Assembly: GCA_027452205.1 (NCBI GenBank)
Contig: DAIDGV010000023.1
Span: 62,001 to 126,000 of the forward strand
DNA from: a candidate division FCPU426 bacterium
Lineage (GTDB): Bacteria; Oederibacteriota; Muellerivitia; Muellerivitales; Muellerivitaceae
Direction of reading: 5' to 3'
DNA: 64,000 nucleotides
Below are positions 38,362-48,737 of the stretch, in pieces. Numbering within the stretch: position 1 is the first letter of the stretch; the number at the start of each line of letters is the position of its first letter. The notes below the pieces were generated by a model. The model was not told the origin of the DNA and ran no database searches. It saw nothing but the letters and a program-made list of their open reading frames with translations. The position numbers and the translations under genes are program-made.

Positions 38362-40154
38362 GGTTTCGAGCAGGTCGGGTCGAACATCAAAGAACAAGCG
38401 GGTAGATAATCGTTCTCGGTCTTGCCTCCCGGTTGCACGCTCAAGTAAGTCACCAAACCGCCCATTTCAGGGATCTTTTTATCAGAACCGTCCCCGCCGG
38501 GACCGGGATTGATCATGTGATCCAAAATATGGCAGTGGAACATCCAAGTGCCCGGGTTATTGGCAACCAAGACAACGTCCGCCGTTTGCGAAGGGGCCAA
38601 GGAAACCGTATTGACCGAAATGGGGGTCGCCAAGGGATTGCCGTCCAAGGCGACGATCTTGAAAGTGTATCCGTGCAAATGCATCACGTGGGACGATTCG
38701 GCGCTGGCATTGACCAAGCGCAACCGCACCTTGGCGCCCAAGGGCACCCGCAAAGCGGGGGCTTCGGGATAGGCCTTTCCGTCCAACAAGAACAGGTTCT
38801 CGACCTCCGAATCCATGACCTTCCAAGAAGCGATCTCGTAAGTGGCGTCGACGGTATTCGGCTCCGGTTTGGCCGCGGCGGGGTCCACGATCAGCACCCC
38901 GTGCAGCCCCTGGTTGACCTGAAAGTCGTCATTGACGTGGCTGTGGTAAAGATGGGTGCCGATCATTTGGGGCGTCACGACAAAATGATAAGTGTAGGTC
39001 TGGCCGGGCTCGATGGCCTTTTGGGTGACCCGGGGCACGCCGTCCGCTTGGTTTGGTACGGCTAAACCGTGCCAGTGAACGCTGGTGGGCTGGGGAAGCC
39101 GGTTGGTCACGACGATGGAGACCTTGTCGCCCACCTTAAAGCGCAGGATGGGGCCGGGCACCTGGCCGTTATAGCCCCAAGCGGTCACGCGGGCATTGTC
39201 GTAAAGCTGCCAGGTGAAGGCGGAGGCGGTGAGGTCGTATTCCTTGGTCCCGTCCGGCAATAATTTGGGCCGCATGGCTTTTTCGTGAAGCACGTCATTG
39301 GAAGCTTCGTCCTGGTCTTTCACGTCGCCGGGTAACAGCGGCAGCCAGGGAAGGGCCCTGAAGTTCTTGTCGCCATCCGGATCCCCGATCTTGCTCAGGA
39401 CGGGGCGGGTGTTGATCGGAACGGATTCGACATACCAGCCGAACAGGAACCCAACGGCCAATAGGGCGAGGAGACCCTCTTTGAAAAGTTCGGGATCGGC
39501 TTTTTTAAGAATGTCGATCAAAACGTACAAAAGGATGCCGCTGGTGACGGAGAGGTAAAGAACGGGGTCAGGGGAAGCGGTCCAAAAAACGCCGCCAAAA
39601 AGTTTATAGCAGTAGGGCGCGGTGGCGATGAGAGCGAAAGAAATAAGCTGCCGGGTCCGAGGGTGTTTTTCTTTGGGGGAGAAGGCGGGTAGGACGGCCA
39701 GGCTTAGGGCCAAACTATGGAGGATGAGAACGGAAAGCGATCTGGGTGAGATCTGGTAATAGGGGGGGATATAAAGACGGTCCGAAGTGAAACATTGGCT
39801 GAGGTTGTAAAAACCCATGCCCAGGGCCGCCCAAAAAGTGGTCGAGGCGGGGTTTTTGGAACGGAAAAGGACCGCGGGTGCGGCCAACCCCAAGAAAAGA
39901 CCGACTACCAAGGTCCCGGCGATCGAAAGCCATTGCTGATCTTGCGCCCAAGAATCCAACTTAAAAGGAAGCTCGAAAACCGATTGGTTGCCCGCCTCAC
40001 TGAGGGATTTGATCAAAAAACAGATCAAAGTACCCAGAGCCAGCATCTTGACGTAGTTCCTAATCGAAAGGGGTATTTGACCGTTGAGCTTGAAGATCCC
40101 GAAGGGGATGGCGATCGAGAGGGCCCCAATCAGGGCAAGAAGTAGAAGGCTCAT
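38358..40154 (-). CDS. Membrane-anchored two-domain multicopper oxidase
   Basis: HWHGLAVP, HLYHSHV, HVMHLHGYTF, HCHILDHMINPG copper motifs after a multi-TM N-terminal region. Confidence 0.85.
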   Translation of the reverse strand: MSLLLLALIGALSIAIPFGIFKLNGQIPLSIRNYVKMLALGTLICFLIKSLSEAGNQSVFELPFKLDSWAQDQQWLSIAGTLVVGLFLGLAAPAVLFRSKNPASTTFWAALGMGFYNLSQCFTSDRLYIPPYYQISPRSLSVLILHSLALSLAVLPAFSPKEKHPRTRQLISFALIATAPYCYKLFGGVFWTASPDPVLYLSVTSGILLYVLIDILKKADPELFKEGLLALLAVGFLFGWYVESVPINTRPVLSKIGDPDGDKNFRALPWLPLLPGDVKDQDEASNDVLHEKAMRPKLLPDGTKEYDLTASAFTWQLYDNARVTAWGYNGQVPGPILRFKVGDKVSIVVTNRLPQPTSVHWHGLAVPNQADGVPRVTQKAIEPGQTYTYHFVVTPQMIGTHLYHSHVNDDFQVNQGLHGVLIVDPAAAKPEPNTVDATYEIASWKVMDSEVENLFLLDGKAYPEAPALRVPLGAKVRLRLVNASAESSHVMHLHGYTFKIVALDGNPLATPISVNTVSLAPSQTADVVLVANNPGTWMFHCHILDHMINPGPGGDGSDKKIPEMGGLVTYLSVQPGGKTENDYLPACSLMFDPTCSKP

Positions 40155-40338
40155 GAAACCCTTTTTTGAAAAGAGTGTGAAAGAAGTGTGTAAAACTTCA
40201 GATATTTTAAGTTGTTTGCCATTTGAAGCCTATCAAATTCAAGGATCGGAACTATTACCAAGGCGGTCTCCGGTAAAATGGGGGTGGGTTCAAGCGGCGC
40301 AGTTGGCGGGGAACCGAAAAAAATGGTGGAGGGGAGTC

Positions 40339-40941
40339 ATGAGAAAGCTCATCGCGCTGGAACAACTCTCGCTGGACGGCGTCATGCAGGGCCCCGGCGG
40401 CCCGGCGGAGGATCCAAGGAATGGCTTCACCCTGGGTGGTTGGGCGATGGCCTTTGGGGACGAGGTCTTGGGCCGGGAGATCGACAAGATCATGGCCAGA
40501 AAATTCGACCTGCTTTTGGGACATTACACCTATAACATCTGGGCCAAATATTGGCCGCATGAGACCAACGGCATCGCCAAGGCCTTCAACCAGGCCACCA
40601 AGTATGTCGCGACCCGTGGGCAGGACAAACTGGATTGGGAAAAGTCCGTGCGCCTCAGCGGCGATGTGGCGCAAGAGGTACGCCAGCTGAAGACTTCGGA
40701 TGGGCCGGACCTGCATATTTGGGGCAGTGGTGTCCTGATGCAAAGGCTGATGGTCGCCGAACTCATCGACGAATACCGCTTCTGGGTCTGTCCGGTAATG
40801 CTGGGTCAAGGAAAACGGCTGTTCGAGAAGTCCCTTCCGCCGGGCCGCTTTACCCTGGCCGAGTCGATCAAGACCTCCACAGGGGTTCTGCTCAATACCT
40901 ATCGCTTTGTAGGGCCGGTCAAGCCCGGGGATTTCGCCTAG
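40339..40941 (+). CDS. Dihydrofolate reductase / RibD C-terminal family protein
   Basis: MRKLIALEQLSLDGVMQGPGGPAEDP...FDLLLGHYTYNIWAKYWP...DLHIWGSGVLMQRLMVAELIDEYRFWVCPVMLGQGKRLFE. Confidence 0.85.
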   Translation: MRKLIALEQLSLDGVMQGPGGPAEDPRNGFTLGGWAMAFGDEVLGREIDKIMARKFDLLLGHYTYNIWAKYWPHETNGIAKAFNQATKYVATRGQDKLDWEKSVRLSGDVAQEVRQLKTSDGPDLHIWGSGVLMQRLMVAELIDEYRFWVCPVMLGQGKRLFEKSLPPGRFTLAESIKTSTGVLLNTYRFVGPVKPGDFA

Positions 40942-40961
40942 TCCAGACATCCAAGTGTCAT

Positions 40962-41000
40962 AAAAAAAGGGACCCTTCGAAAGAGGGGGTCCCTTTTTTA
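40962..41000 (+). terminator. Rho-independent terminator
   Basis: AAAAAAAGGGACCC ... GGGTCCCTTTTTT. Confidence 0.75.
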
Positions 41001-41028
41001 TTGTTCGAAACCGTCAAAGACTTTTTCG

Positions 41029-41877
41029 TTACCAGCCGTTCGAGTTGCCCGACGACGAAAAGTTGGTGGTAATACCCGGCTGCCCGTTGGCCGGCGGCGG
41101 GGCGCTGGGTTGGAAGTGGTCCACCAGACCGGGAGACAGCGACGAGGTGGCATGTTGCGGCAAGGGCTGGGAATGGTTCACCGGCTGGATCGCCGGGGGC
41201 TGGGCGACCACGTTCATCGCGCGGTCCGAGCTGTCCACCGGCGGAGCGTTGCCGGAGGGGGGCTGGGAACCGGAGTTCAACGAGGTTTTTTGTCCAGCCG
41301 AGGTGATCAAATTGGGGGACCCGATCTGCGAAATTAGTGCGGGTTGGTTCGAGGGAGAGTTGGGCGCGTTGGGCGATGAGCCCGAGGTCGAGTTGGCGGG
41401 CGACTTCGCGATAGTAGTCCCGGTTTTCGAGCCGGTGGAAGGCGCGGAAGCTTGGAACAGCGAGCCGCTTGCCGGGGGCGCGGCGCTCAAGCCGGCGGGA
41501 GGCGCCGAGGCCGAGGACTTCGTAACAGGAGGCGCGGAAGCCAAAGACGGCTGCGAATTACCCGCGGGGGCGGACGGCTTCACGCTCGCCGGGGGCGCCT
41601 GAGCGGTCTTCGTCGTCGGTTTCGGGGCGGAAGTGGTACCGGTCGTCACCACTGTTTTATTGTGCTTGTGACCCGTGTGGTTCTTGACAGTGATCACAGG
41701 CTTTTTGCCCGTCACCGGTTTGGGTTTGATCGAGGTGGTCTTGGGCAAAGTGTTCGGTTTTGCCTTTGTAGGCGGCGCTAAGACGGGGGCAGGGGCGGTC
41801 GTCGCGGCAAAACATAAAGAATTCGCGGCCACAAATAGAACAGCACACAAACTGACGACAAAATTTTTCAAATCCAT
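41029..41877 (-). CDS. Secreted Pro/Ser/Ala-rich low-complexity protein
   Basis: Signal peptide MDLKNFVVSLCAVLFVAANSLCFAA followed by Pro/Ser/Ala-rich sequence. Confidence 0.55.
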   Translation of the reverse strand: MDLKNFVVSLCAVLFVAANSLCFAATTAPAPVLAPPTKAKPNTLPKTTSIKPKPVTGKKPVITVKNHTGHKHNKTVVTTGTTSAPKPTTKTAQAPPASVKPSAPAGNSQPSLASAPPVTKSSASAPPAGLSAAPPASGSLFQASAPSTGSKTGTTIAKSPANSTSGSSPNAPNSPSNQPALISQIGSPNLITSAGQKTSLNSGSQPPSGNAPPVDSSDRAMNVVAQPPAIQPVNHSQPLPQHATSSLSPGLVDHFQPSAPPPANGQPGITTNFSSSGNSNGW

Positions 41878-42082
41878 GCTCCTTGGTTTAATGACGAACG
41901 ACTATGGCGGGCCAGGATCGAACTGTATCCATGAATATTGATATCGGCCGGGTTAAATGAAGGGATTTACATACTTAATTCCCTCGTAATGTTTCGTTTA
42001 GTGATTTTTTCTTTTTCGACCTTCTCCACTCAGACCGCCATCCATCATCGATTTGGGATAATGTCCGGTCAAACAATAGCCC

Positions 42083-42337
42083 CGCTCCACCCATCCCCCA
42101 ATGGGTCCCTTTCGCTCGGTTTTCAAAGATCCGAACCTGCTCTTGGTCGGGGTCTTCGTTGGAGAAGGTCGGGATTTTTAAAGACTTTAAAAAAACACTC
42201 TGCCCCTTCCTTCGAAAACCCCTGCCGCGTGGCCCGCTGGGGTTTTCTCAAGTGAGCGAAAGGGATGCCTTTTGGTTTTGCGGGTACACAGGGGTACTTC
42301 CCTGTGAGGCCTTTTCCCACGGGGGATGGGTGGAGCG
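42083..42337. repeat. Nested inverted-repeat element (MITE-like or structured RNA)
   Basis: 17-bp perfect terminal inverted repeats CGCTCCACCCATCCCCC / GGGGGATGGGTGGAGCG enclosing four further co-nested stems. Confidence 0.6.
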
Positions 42338-42699
42338 AAACAATGTTCCTCATCTCATTTCCCAGGCCCCGCTGACGGATGAGGGCTTGAGATGGAAGGG
42401 ACAAAAAAAGAAAGCTGGTAGGCATTTAATATATAAGTCCCTAAATGAATGGGGTTCTGTAAAAGGTGTGTAACTTGAGACGACCGATCGGAGATGGGAG
42501 TCGCGGCCTCGCGGACCGGCCCGTCATAAAATTTTTGTCGATATTCTGTCTGAACTAATCCTTTAACCCCCTCTAAATACCCGTGCATACTTGCCAGTTC
42601 GCCGCGCTCCTCTAAAGATATCCCGGTCGAAGATCGTTGAGCATTGCGCCTGATCGTTTTGGATCGGTTTTGCGGCGCAAAACTAAATCCTGGATCGAC

Positions 42700-43617
42700 A
42701 TGGAGGATCCTTTGAACAAGTTCGAAAAGTTGCAGCGACAGGTCGAAATATTGATGGTGGAGGATAATGTCGCGGATCTTCTTTTGATGATGAAGTTCTT
42801 CAAGGAGTCGCCGGTCAAAAACCGCGTCAATGTAGTCCGGGAGGGGATGGCGGCCATGGACTATTTGAATCGCGTCAATGGCTTTGAAGATGCCGTTAGG
42901 CCGGACCTGATCCTTTTGGACCTGAATTTACCGGGTAAAGACGGTCGTGAGGTTTTACGCGAAGTGAAAAAGGATCCGGCTCTCCAAGCCATTCCGGTGG
43001 TGATCGTGACCGATTCCAACGATCCGGAAGAAGTTACAAAAGCTTATGAAAATAAAGCTAATTTTTACATGATCAAGCCGTCCGACATGGAGCAATTCTT
43101 GACGTCCATGAAATATCTTGAACTGGTCTGGGTGAAAAAAGCCGAAGCGCAAGAACCTGAAAGGGCAAAAACGCGGCGCCAAGTCGCTGTCCATGAAAAA
43201 AAGGGGGATATGGTCCGTGTTTTCATGGTGGAAGAGAACATGGGCGATGTTAGCTGGATGAGGGAGGCGTTAAATATCCACTCCCGGTTCATCGAATTGA
43301 ACATGGTGAAAAGCTGGGGAGAGATGGTCGAACGGTTCAGCGGTTTTCAAGACGGGTCATCCCTGCCCGACGTGGTCCTAATGGACCTGAGCGAGCCTCA
43401 AACGCCCGATTGGAAACTTTTGACCCGGATCCGGTTTAACGGAGCGCTCGCGGATATTCCGGTGGTCATTTTGACGAGCCCGGGATCGGAGGCTGAGATC
43501 CGCCGGACGCTGGACGACCCTTCCATTTTTTGCGTCAGGAAAACAAGGAAACCGGATGAGTTGTTCGGGGCGATCCACCACATCATCACCTACAACGTGA
43601 AGAAAGTCCTCGTATGA
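42700..43617 (+). CDS. Tandem receiver-domain response regulator (REC-REC)
   Basis: First REC MVEDNVADLL...LILLDLNLPGKDG...YMIKPSD; second VFMVEENMGDVSWM...VVLMDLSEPQ...VVILTSPGS. Confidence 0.85.
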   Translation: MEDPLNKFEKLQRQVEILMVEDNVADLLLMMKFFKESPVKNRVNVVREGMAAMDYLNRVNGFEDAVRPDLILLDLNLPGKDGREVLREVKKDPALQAIPVVIVTDSNDPEEVTKAYENKANFYMIKPSDMEQFLTSMKYLELVWVKKAEAQEPERAKTRRQVAVHEKKGDMVRVFMVEENMGDVSWMREALNIHSRFIELNMVKSWGEMVERFSGFQDGSSLPDVVLMDLSEPQTPDWKLLTRIRFNGALADIPVVILTSPGSEAEIRRTLDDPSIFCVRKTRKPDELFGAIHHIITYNVKKVLV

Positions 43618-44102
43618 CCATGGATCCGGGAAAAGAGAGAGTGGGGATGAACGCGCGGGCGCCCAAGAGGCCGCTCGAGATCCTTCTGGTAGAGGATAGT
43701 TTGCCGGACGTCCTGTTGATGAAAAATGAATTTGACCGGTTCGGACACCCGGTGAACTTGCGTATCCTGACCGACGGCGAGCAGGCGCTCTCCTTTTTAA
43801 AGCGGGAGGGCAAATACCTTCTCGCGCCCGTTCCCGATCTGGTCATCTTGGACCTGAACCTGCCCCGTATGGATGGTCGGGCCCTGTTGCGCAGCATTAA
43901 ATGCGTGGACCGGCTCAGTGATCTTAAGATCATTGTGGTGACGGGTTCCCGGTCGGATTCGGATATCCGCGAAATGAACGAAATGCGGATCAGCGGCTAT
44001 CTGATCAAGCCGAGGGATCTATACGGTCTTCGCCAACTGATGCGCGAGATCAAGAATTTCTTACTGAACGATCAGCAACTGCCCATCGTAAAGGGTTGTT
44101 GA
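43614..44102 (+). CDS. Rcp1-like single-domain response regulator
   Basis: ILLVEDSLPDVLLMKNEF...LVILDLNLPRMDGRALL...VVTGS...YLIKPRDL; ATGA overlap with the preceding gene. Confidence 0.9.
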   Translation: MTMDPGKERVGMNARAPKRPLEILLVEDSLPDVLLMKNEFDRFGHPVNLRILTDGEQALSFLKREGKYLLAPVPDLVILDLNLPRMDGRALLRSIKCVDRLSDLKIIVVTGSRSDSDIREMNEMRISGYLIKPRDLYGLRQLMREIKNFLLNDQQLPIVKGC

Positions 44103-44660
44103 ATCCCTAAAAGTCCCTCGTCCGATTCAATACCGAGAATCCAAAAAGATCCGCACAGAGCGACTGACGGCTAAAGGTTCGTTGCATCGTTCCTTAAAAC
44201 GCTTTTCAGTTCGATTTTGGTCATCAATATCCGCCTCAAGCCCATCCCGATCCTGATCCGACCTTGTGTTTTGAATCATGTCTTATTCCTTTAAAGAACG
44301 GGTAAAGCCCGGTTTCGAAAGAAGGCGAGTTTTTTACCAGTTTGGATCGTTGTTTTCCCATAGGGTTCGAACTTTAAATCGATTTCTGTTCGGCCCTTCA
44401 AGACCCTTTTGATGTCCGGTGTGTTTTTCCGATAAAACGAGGGTGCCTAGGTTTCAAACACCTCTCAATCGTAGTAATTTAAATCCTCGTAAAGTCGTTC
44501 CGGCAGGTTTGGCGGGACCGGACAAAAATGCTACAAAAATAAATTCCTGAAATTAAGGGACGCGCTCAAAATTAAGTTATAGTCGAGGTCGTTCCAGCCG
44601 GGTCGCCGATATAAAGAAATAAATCGCAACTAAAATTCAAACGAGAACTCCAAACACAAA

Positions 44661-46079
44661 ATGGCGATCTCCCAAAACAAAGATACCTTAATTGTCTGCC
44701 GCAACAGCCAAGGCATGGAGTTCCGCGCGACCCTTCTTCGGCTCTCCCGCTACCTAGTCGTCTTCGAGGTCTACAATCCCTACAGCATCCTGCAGCTGTC
44801 CGAGGTCTTGGTCGATTTTCGCATCATCATGAACGACCGGATGATCTATTCGGGCCGGGCGGTGGTCAGCAATCTGGTGAATACCGGTACTGTCCTGGTC
44901 TGCGAAGCGACCTTGAACGATTCCTGGCTGGACGTGGACATCTTCACGTCGATGTTCACCGCCAAGAATTTAAAGACCGAATTCACCGACTTCCTCAAAG
45001 AGTGGGAGAAGTTCCGGATGGTCGTTCCGGATTTTAAGATCGTAGTCGCGGATATGCAGACGTTGTTGATGGACCTGAGGGGTTGGTTGGAACAAGTGGA
45101 ACTGGGCATCCGTTCGGAACCGTCCAAGAACAGGGACGAGATGGAACGGGAGATCGTCCAGGAATTGAAAGCGCCGGTAATGCAAACGGCGGAGCGCCTG
45201 TTCAAACGCTTCGAGGACGTGTCCAGCAAGATCGACGATGACATCCAACCGATCCACCGCGCCTACGTGAAACGCCAGCTTCATCCACTGGTACTCTGTT
45301 CCCCCTTCTTATACCGAACGTTCCAAAAGCCCCTGGGTTACGCGGGGGACTACGAGATGGTCAACATGATGCTGAGGGACCCCTTCGAGGGCAGCTCGGT
45401 CTTCGCGAAGATGTTGAATGTTTTCTTCCTGGATATCGCGCCCTGCGTGGCCCACCGGAACCGTATCGTTTACCTGAATGAAAGGCTCAAGGACGAGGTT
45501 CGCCGAGTTGCTCCAACGGGGCGAAGCGCCCGGATACTGAACTTAGGATGCGGCCCCGCCGGAGAGATCCAGAAATTCATCGCCGAAGAGGAGGTGGCGG
45601 ACCAGGCGGATCTCCTGTTGCTGGATTTCAACGACGAAACCCTGGTCCACACCAACAAGGTTTTGGAGGACGTCCGATGGAAGCACGGGCGAAAGACCCG
45701 GATCCAGACGGTCAAAAAATCCGTGAACCAGATCCTAAAAGAGACCCTCAAATCTTTCGCGGCCGATCCCGGGCAACGGTACGACCTGATCTATTGCGCG
45801 GGGTTGTTCGATTATCTCTCGGACCGGATCTGCAAAAGACTGATGGGCCATTTTTATGAGGTGCTGGCGCCGGGCGGACTTTTGATCGCGACGAACGTGG
45901 ATATCTCCAACCCCAACCGGGGATTGATGGAGTTCATCTCGGAATGGCATTTGGTTTACCGCAATTCACAGCAGTTGAAAAGCCTGATACCGGACGGGGT
46001 CCGCCCGGAGGATGTGCAATTGCGGGCGGACGCCACCGGCGTCAACATCTTCATCGAAGTCAGAAAAAACAATGATTGA
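44661..46079 (+). CDS. SAM-dependent methyltransferase of the PhcB-like (3-hydroxy fatty acid methyl ester synthase) type
   Basis: Motif I ARILNLGCGPAGEIQKFI; CSPFLYRTFQKPLGYAGDYEMVNMMLRDPFEGSSVFAKMLN; downstream gene order HK then REC-HK as in phcBSR. Confidence 0.65.
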   Translation: MAISQNKDTLIVCRNSQGMEFRATLLRLSRYLVVFEVYNPYSILQLSEVLVDFRIIMNDRMIYSGRAVVSNLVNTGTVLVCEATLNDSWLDVDIFTSMFTAKNLKTEFTDFLKEWEKFRMVVPDFKIVVADMQTLLMDLRGWLEQVELGIRSEPSKNRDEMEREIVQELKAPVMQTAERLFKRFEDVSSKIDDDIQPIHRAYVKRQLHPLVLCSPFLYRTFQKPLGYAGDYEMVNMMLRDPFEGSSVFAKMLNVFFLDIAPCVAHRNRIVYLNERLKDEVRRVAPTGRSARILNLGCGPAGEIQKFIAEEEVADQADLLLLDFNDETLVHTNKVLEDVRWKHGRKTRIQTVKKSVNQILKETLKSFAADPGQRYDLIYCAGLFDYLSDRICKRLMGHFYEVLAPGGLLIATNVDISNPNRGLMEFISEWHLVYRNSQQLKSLIPDGVRPEDVQLRADATGVNIFIEVRKNND

Positions 46080-48729
46080 ACAAAGCCAGACCTTTCAGGC
46101 GGAACTCCACGACGCTTTCTTGAATTACCAGCGGGAAACCCGCATCCATAACACGAAAGTGGGATGTTGGCTGGCCTTTGTCCTGATGCCTGCGGGTTCG
46201 GTCCTGGATTATTTCGTTTATCCCGGTTCCTTTTTCCATTTTTTCAAATTGAGGCTTTTGTGCTCTTTTTTGATCCTCCTGGACCGGGTTTTTCTTGAAA
46301 CCCCCTGGGGAAAGAAATATTTCAACCTGCCCGGATTCATCCTGGTCTTTCTTCCGACCTTCTTCATTTCCTGGATGATCGGCGCCACCCAGGGGGCGGC
46401 CTCGCCCTATTACGCGGGCTTGAATTTGGTGTTGCTGGCCCTGGGGTTTGTCCTGCACTTCACCTTCATCGAGAACCTGATGGCGGGCGTGATGGTGATC
46501 ATCAATTACGCCTTGGCCTGCTGGGTGCAACGCGGCCCGGCTCCCGAATTCGCCGTCTTTTTCAACAACCTTTATTTCCTGGTCCTGACCGACATCTTCA
46601 TCGTCACGGGCAGCTATTTCAGCCACCGCCTGATGAAAAGGGAGTTCGCCGCCCGGTTCGAGCTGGACCGCAACCGGCAGCAGTTGGAGGAGTCGAACCG
46701 CAAATTGGTGGAATTGGACCAGATGAAGAGCCGTTTCTTCGCCAACATCAGCCACGAGCTTCGCACGCCCCTGACGCTCCTGATCTCGCCGCTGGAAACC
46801 CTCCAAAGGGAAAAGGCCCACCTGATGGACGAGGAATCCAGGGGCATCCTCCGCATGATGTCCAACAACGCGATGCGGCTTTTAAAGCTCATCAACGATC
46901 TTTTGGACCTGGTCAAGCTGGAATCGGGCCGGATGGAGATCAAAAAGGACGTGGTCCATATGCCCGAGATGGTAAGTGGGTTGGTCCAATCCATCCAGAA
47001 CACGACCCGCGACAAAAGGGTGCGTCTCTCCACCCTGGTGGAAAGCGAGGTGGATTGGCTGGTGTTGGACCGGGACAAGCTTGAGAAGATCATCTTGAAC
47101 CTGCTGTTCAACGCCTTGAAATTCACCCCCGCAGGGGGGCTGGTGGAACTGACCGTTCAAAAGGTCGACAACCAACTGGTGATGAAGGTGAAGGACACCG
47201 GAATGGGCATCGAGGAAGAGAATATTCCTTTTATTTTTGACCGTTTTTGGCAAGCGGATTCCAACTCGAACCGAAAGTACCAAGGAACTGGCATTGGGTT
47301 GGCCTTGGTGAAGGAACTGGTCGAGGTCCAGGGGGGCGTGGTGGAAGTGGAAAGCCGGGTATCGCGGGGAACGACCATGACCATCCGGCTTCCATATATG
47401 AAAGCCCATCATTCCCAAATTTTCGAGGAACAAAAGGGGCTGGTGGAAGAGATCAAACCCGAGGCGGAACCCGATGAGTGGCTGGCCAAACTTTACCGCC
47501 GGGCCGAGCTTTTCCCAACCCTGGTGTCCCCTCCGAACACGCCGTCCCTGGACCATTACGGCCACCGGCGAGCGCTCAAGTTGTTGGTGGCGGACGACGA
47601 ACCGGACATGCTGCGGTTCCTCAAATCCCAGTTGAAAAAGCATTACGAGATCATCGAGGCGGTCGACGGCAACCAGGCGGTGGCCAAGGCCAAGCAGTTC
47701 CTGCCCGACCTCATGCTGCTCGACATGATGATGCCCGAGAGGGACGGCATCGCCGCCTGCCGCGAATTGAAGGAGATCACTTCCACCCAAGCCATCCCGA
47801 TCATCCTTTTGACCGCCCGGGCCGACGACGCCACCAAACTTGAAGCCTTGAACGCGGGCGCCAACGATTTCCTGACGAAACCCTTTTCCACCACCGAACT
47901 GCACGTGCGCATCAAGAACCTGCTGGATACCCACCGGGCCCAGGCCGAGCTGATCCGCCAGAACCAGCGGTTGGAGGCGGCGTTGGAACAATTGAAGGAA
48001 ACCGAGGCCACCCTGGTCCAGACCGAGAAAATGTCCGCCCTGGGCCGCATGAGCGCGGGAATGATCCACGAGATCAACAACCCCCTCAATTACGCCCTGG
48101 CGGCCCTGGCCCTGTTGAAGAACATGCGGGAGAAATGGCCCGAGGCCGAAAGGCCGAAGCTGGACGACCTGGTGGCCGACATGCAGGAAGGCATGAAGCG
48201 GGTCAAAAATATCGTGTCCGACCTGAGGGGATTCAGCCATCCGGGCCACGCCGCCGACCTGGTGCCTTTGGAGGACGTGATCGCCGTGGCCCTTCGGTTC
48301 CTGGGACAGGAAACCAAGAACGGCACGCGGATCGAGGTGCGGGTGCCTCCTGACCTAAAAATCTTCGCCGTGAAGAACAATTTGATCCATGTGTTCGTCA
48401 ACCTGCTCCAGAACTCCATCGACGCTTTCAAGGGGAAACAATTCAACGGCGAGGGACCGGCCATCCTGATCCGCAGCGAGACCGACCGTGAAATGGTGAA
48501 GGTTTGGGTGAGGGACAATGGAACGGGGATCCCTCCGGAGTACCTGAACAAGGTTTTCGACCCGTTCTTTACGACCAAGGATGTGGGGCAGGGCATGGGG
48601 TTGGGGTTGAACATCTGTTATCGGGTGATGAAAGAGCAGGGCGGGAACATCTCGGTCCAAAGCGAGCCGGGTCAATTCACCGAATTCCTGCTGGAGTTGC
48701 CGTTGAAACCAAATGAGAAGGCGGGTTAG
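46072..48729 (+). CDS. Multi-TM hybrid histidine kinase (HK-REC-HK), PhcS-like position
   Basis: ATG overlaps the methyltransferase stop; TM region; FFANISHELRTPLTLLISPLETL; REC LLVADDEPDMLRFLKSQLKKHYEIIEA...LMLLDMMMPERDG...DFLTKPF; second kinase MSAGMIHEINNPLNYALAAL...GTGIPPEYLNKVFDPFFTTKDVGQGMGLGL. Confidence 0.9.
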   Translation: MIEQSQTFQAELHDAFLNYQRETRIHNTKVGCWLAFVLMPAGSVLDYFVYPGSFFHFFKLRLLCSFLILLDRVFLETPWGKKYFNLPGFILVFLPTFFISWMIGATQGAASPYYAGLNLVLLALGFVLHFTFIENLMAGVMVIINYALACWVQRGPAPEFAVFFNNLYFLVLTDIFIVTGSYFSHRLMKREFAARFELDRNRQQLEESNRKLVELDQMKSRFFANISHELRTPLTLLISPLETLQREKAHLMDEESRGILRMMSNNAMRLLKLINDLLDLVKLESGRMEIKKDVVHMPEMVSGLVQSIQNTTRDKRVRLSTLVESEVDWLVLDRDKLEKIILNLLFNALKFTPAGGLVELTVQKVDNQLVMKVKDTGMGIEEENIPFIFDRFWQADSNSNRKYQGTGIGLALVKELVEVQGGVVEVESRVSRGTTMTIRLPYMKAHHSQIFEEQKGLVEEIKPEAEPDEWLAKLYRRAELFPTLVSPPNTPSLDHYGHRRALKLLVADDEPDMLRFLKSQLKKHYEIIEAVDGNQAVAKAKQFLPDLMLLDMMMPERDGIAACRELKEITSTQAIPIILLTARADDATKLEALNAGANDFLTKPFSTTELHVRIKNLLDTHRAQAELIRQNQRLEAALEQLKETEATLVQTEKMSALGRMSAGMIHEINNPLNYALAALALLKNMREKWPEAERPKLDDLVADMQEGMKRVKNIVSDLRGFSHPGHAADLVPLEDVIAVALRFLGQETKNGTRIEVRVPPDLKIFAVKNNLIHVFVNLLQNSIDAFKGKQFNGEGPAILIRSETDREMVKVWVRDNGTGIPPEYLNKVFDPFFTTKDVGQGMGLGLNICYRVMKEQGGNISVQSEPGQFTEFLLELPLKPNEKAG

Positions 48730-48737
48730 GAGCGATC

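Noticed and set aside
46882-48249. 455-aa minus-strand ORF
   Set aside because: Antisense to the hybrid histidine kinase; composition-driven open frame.
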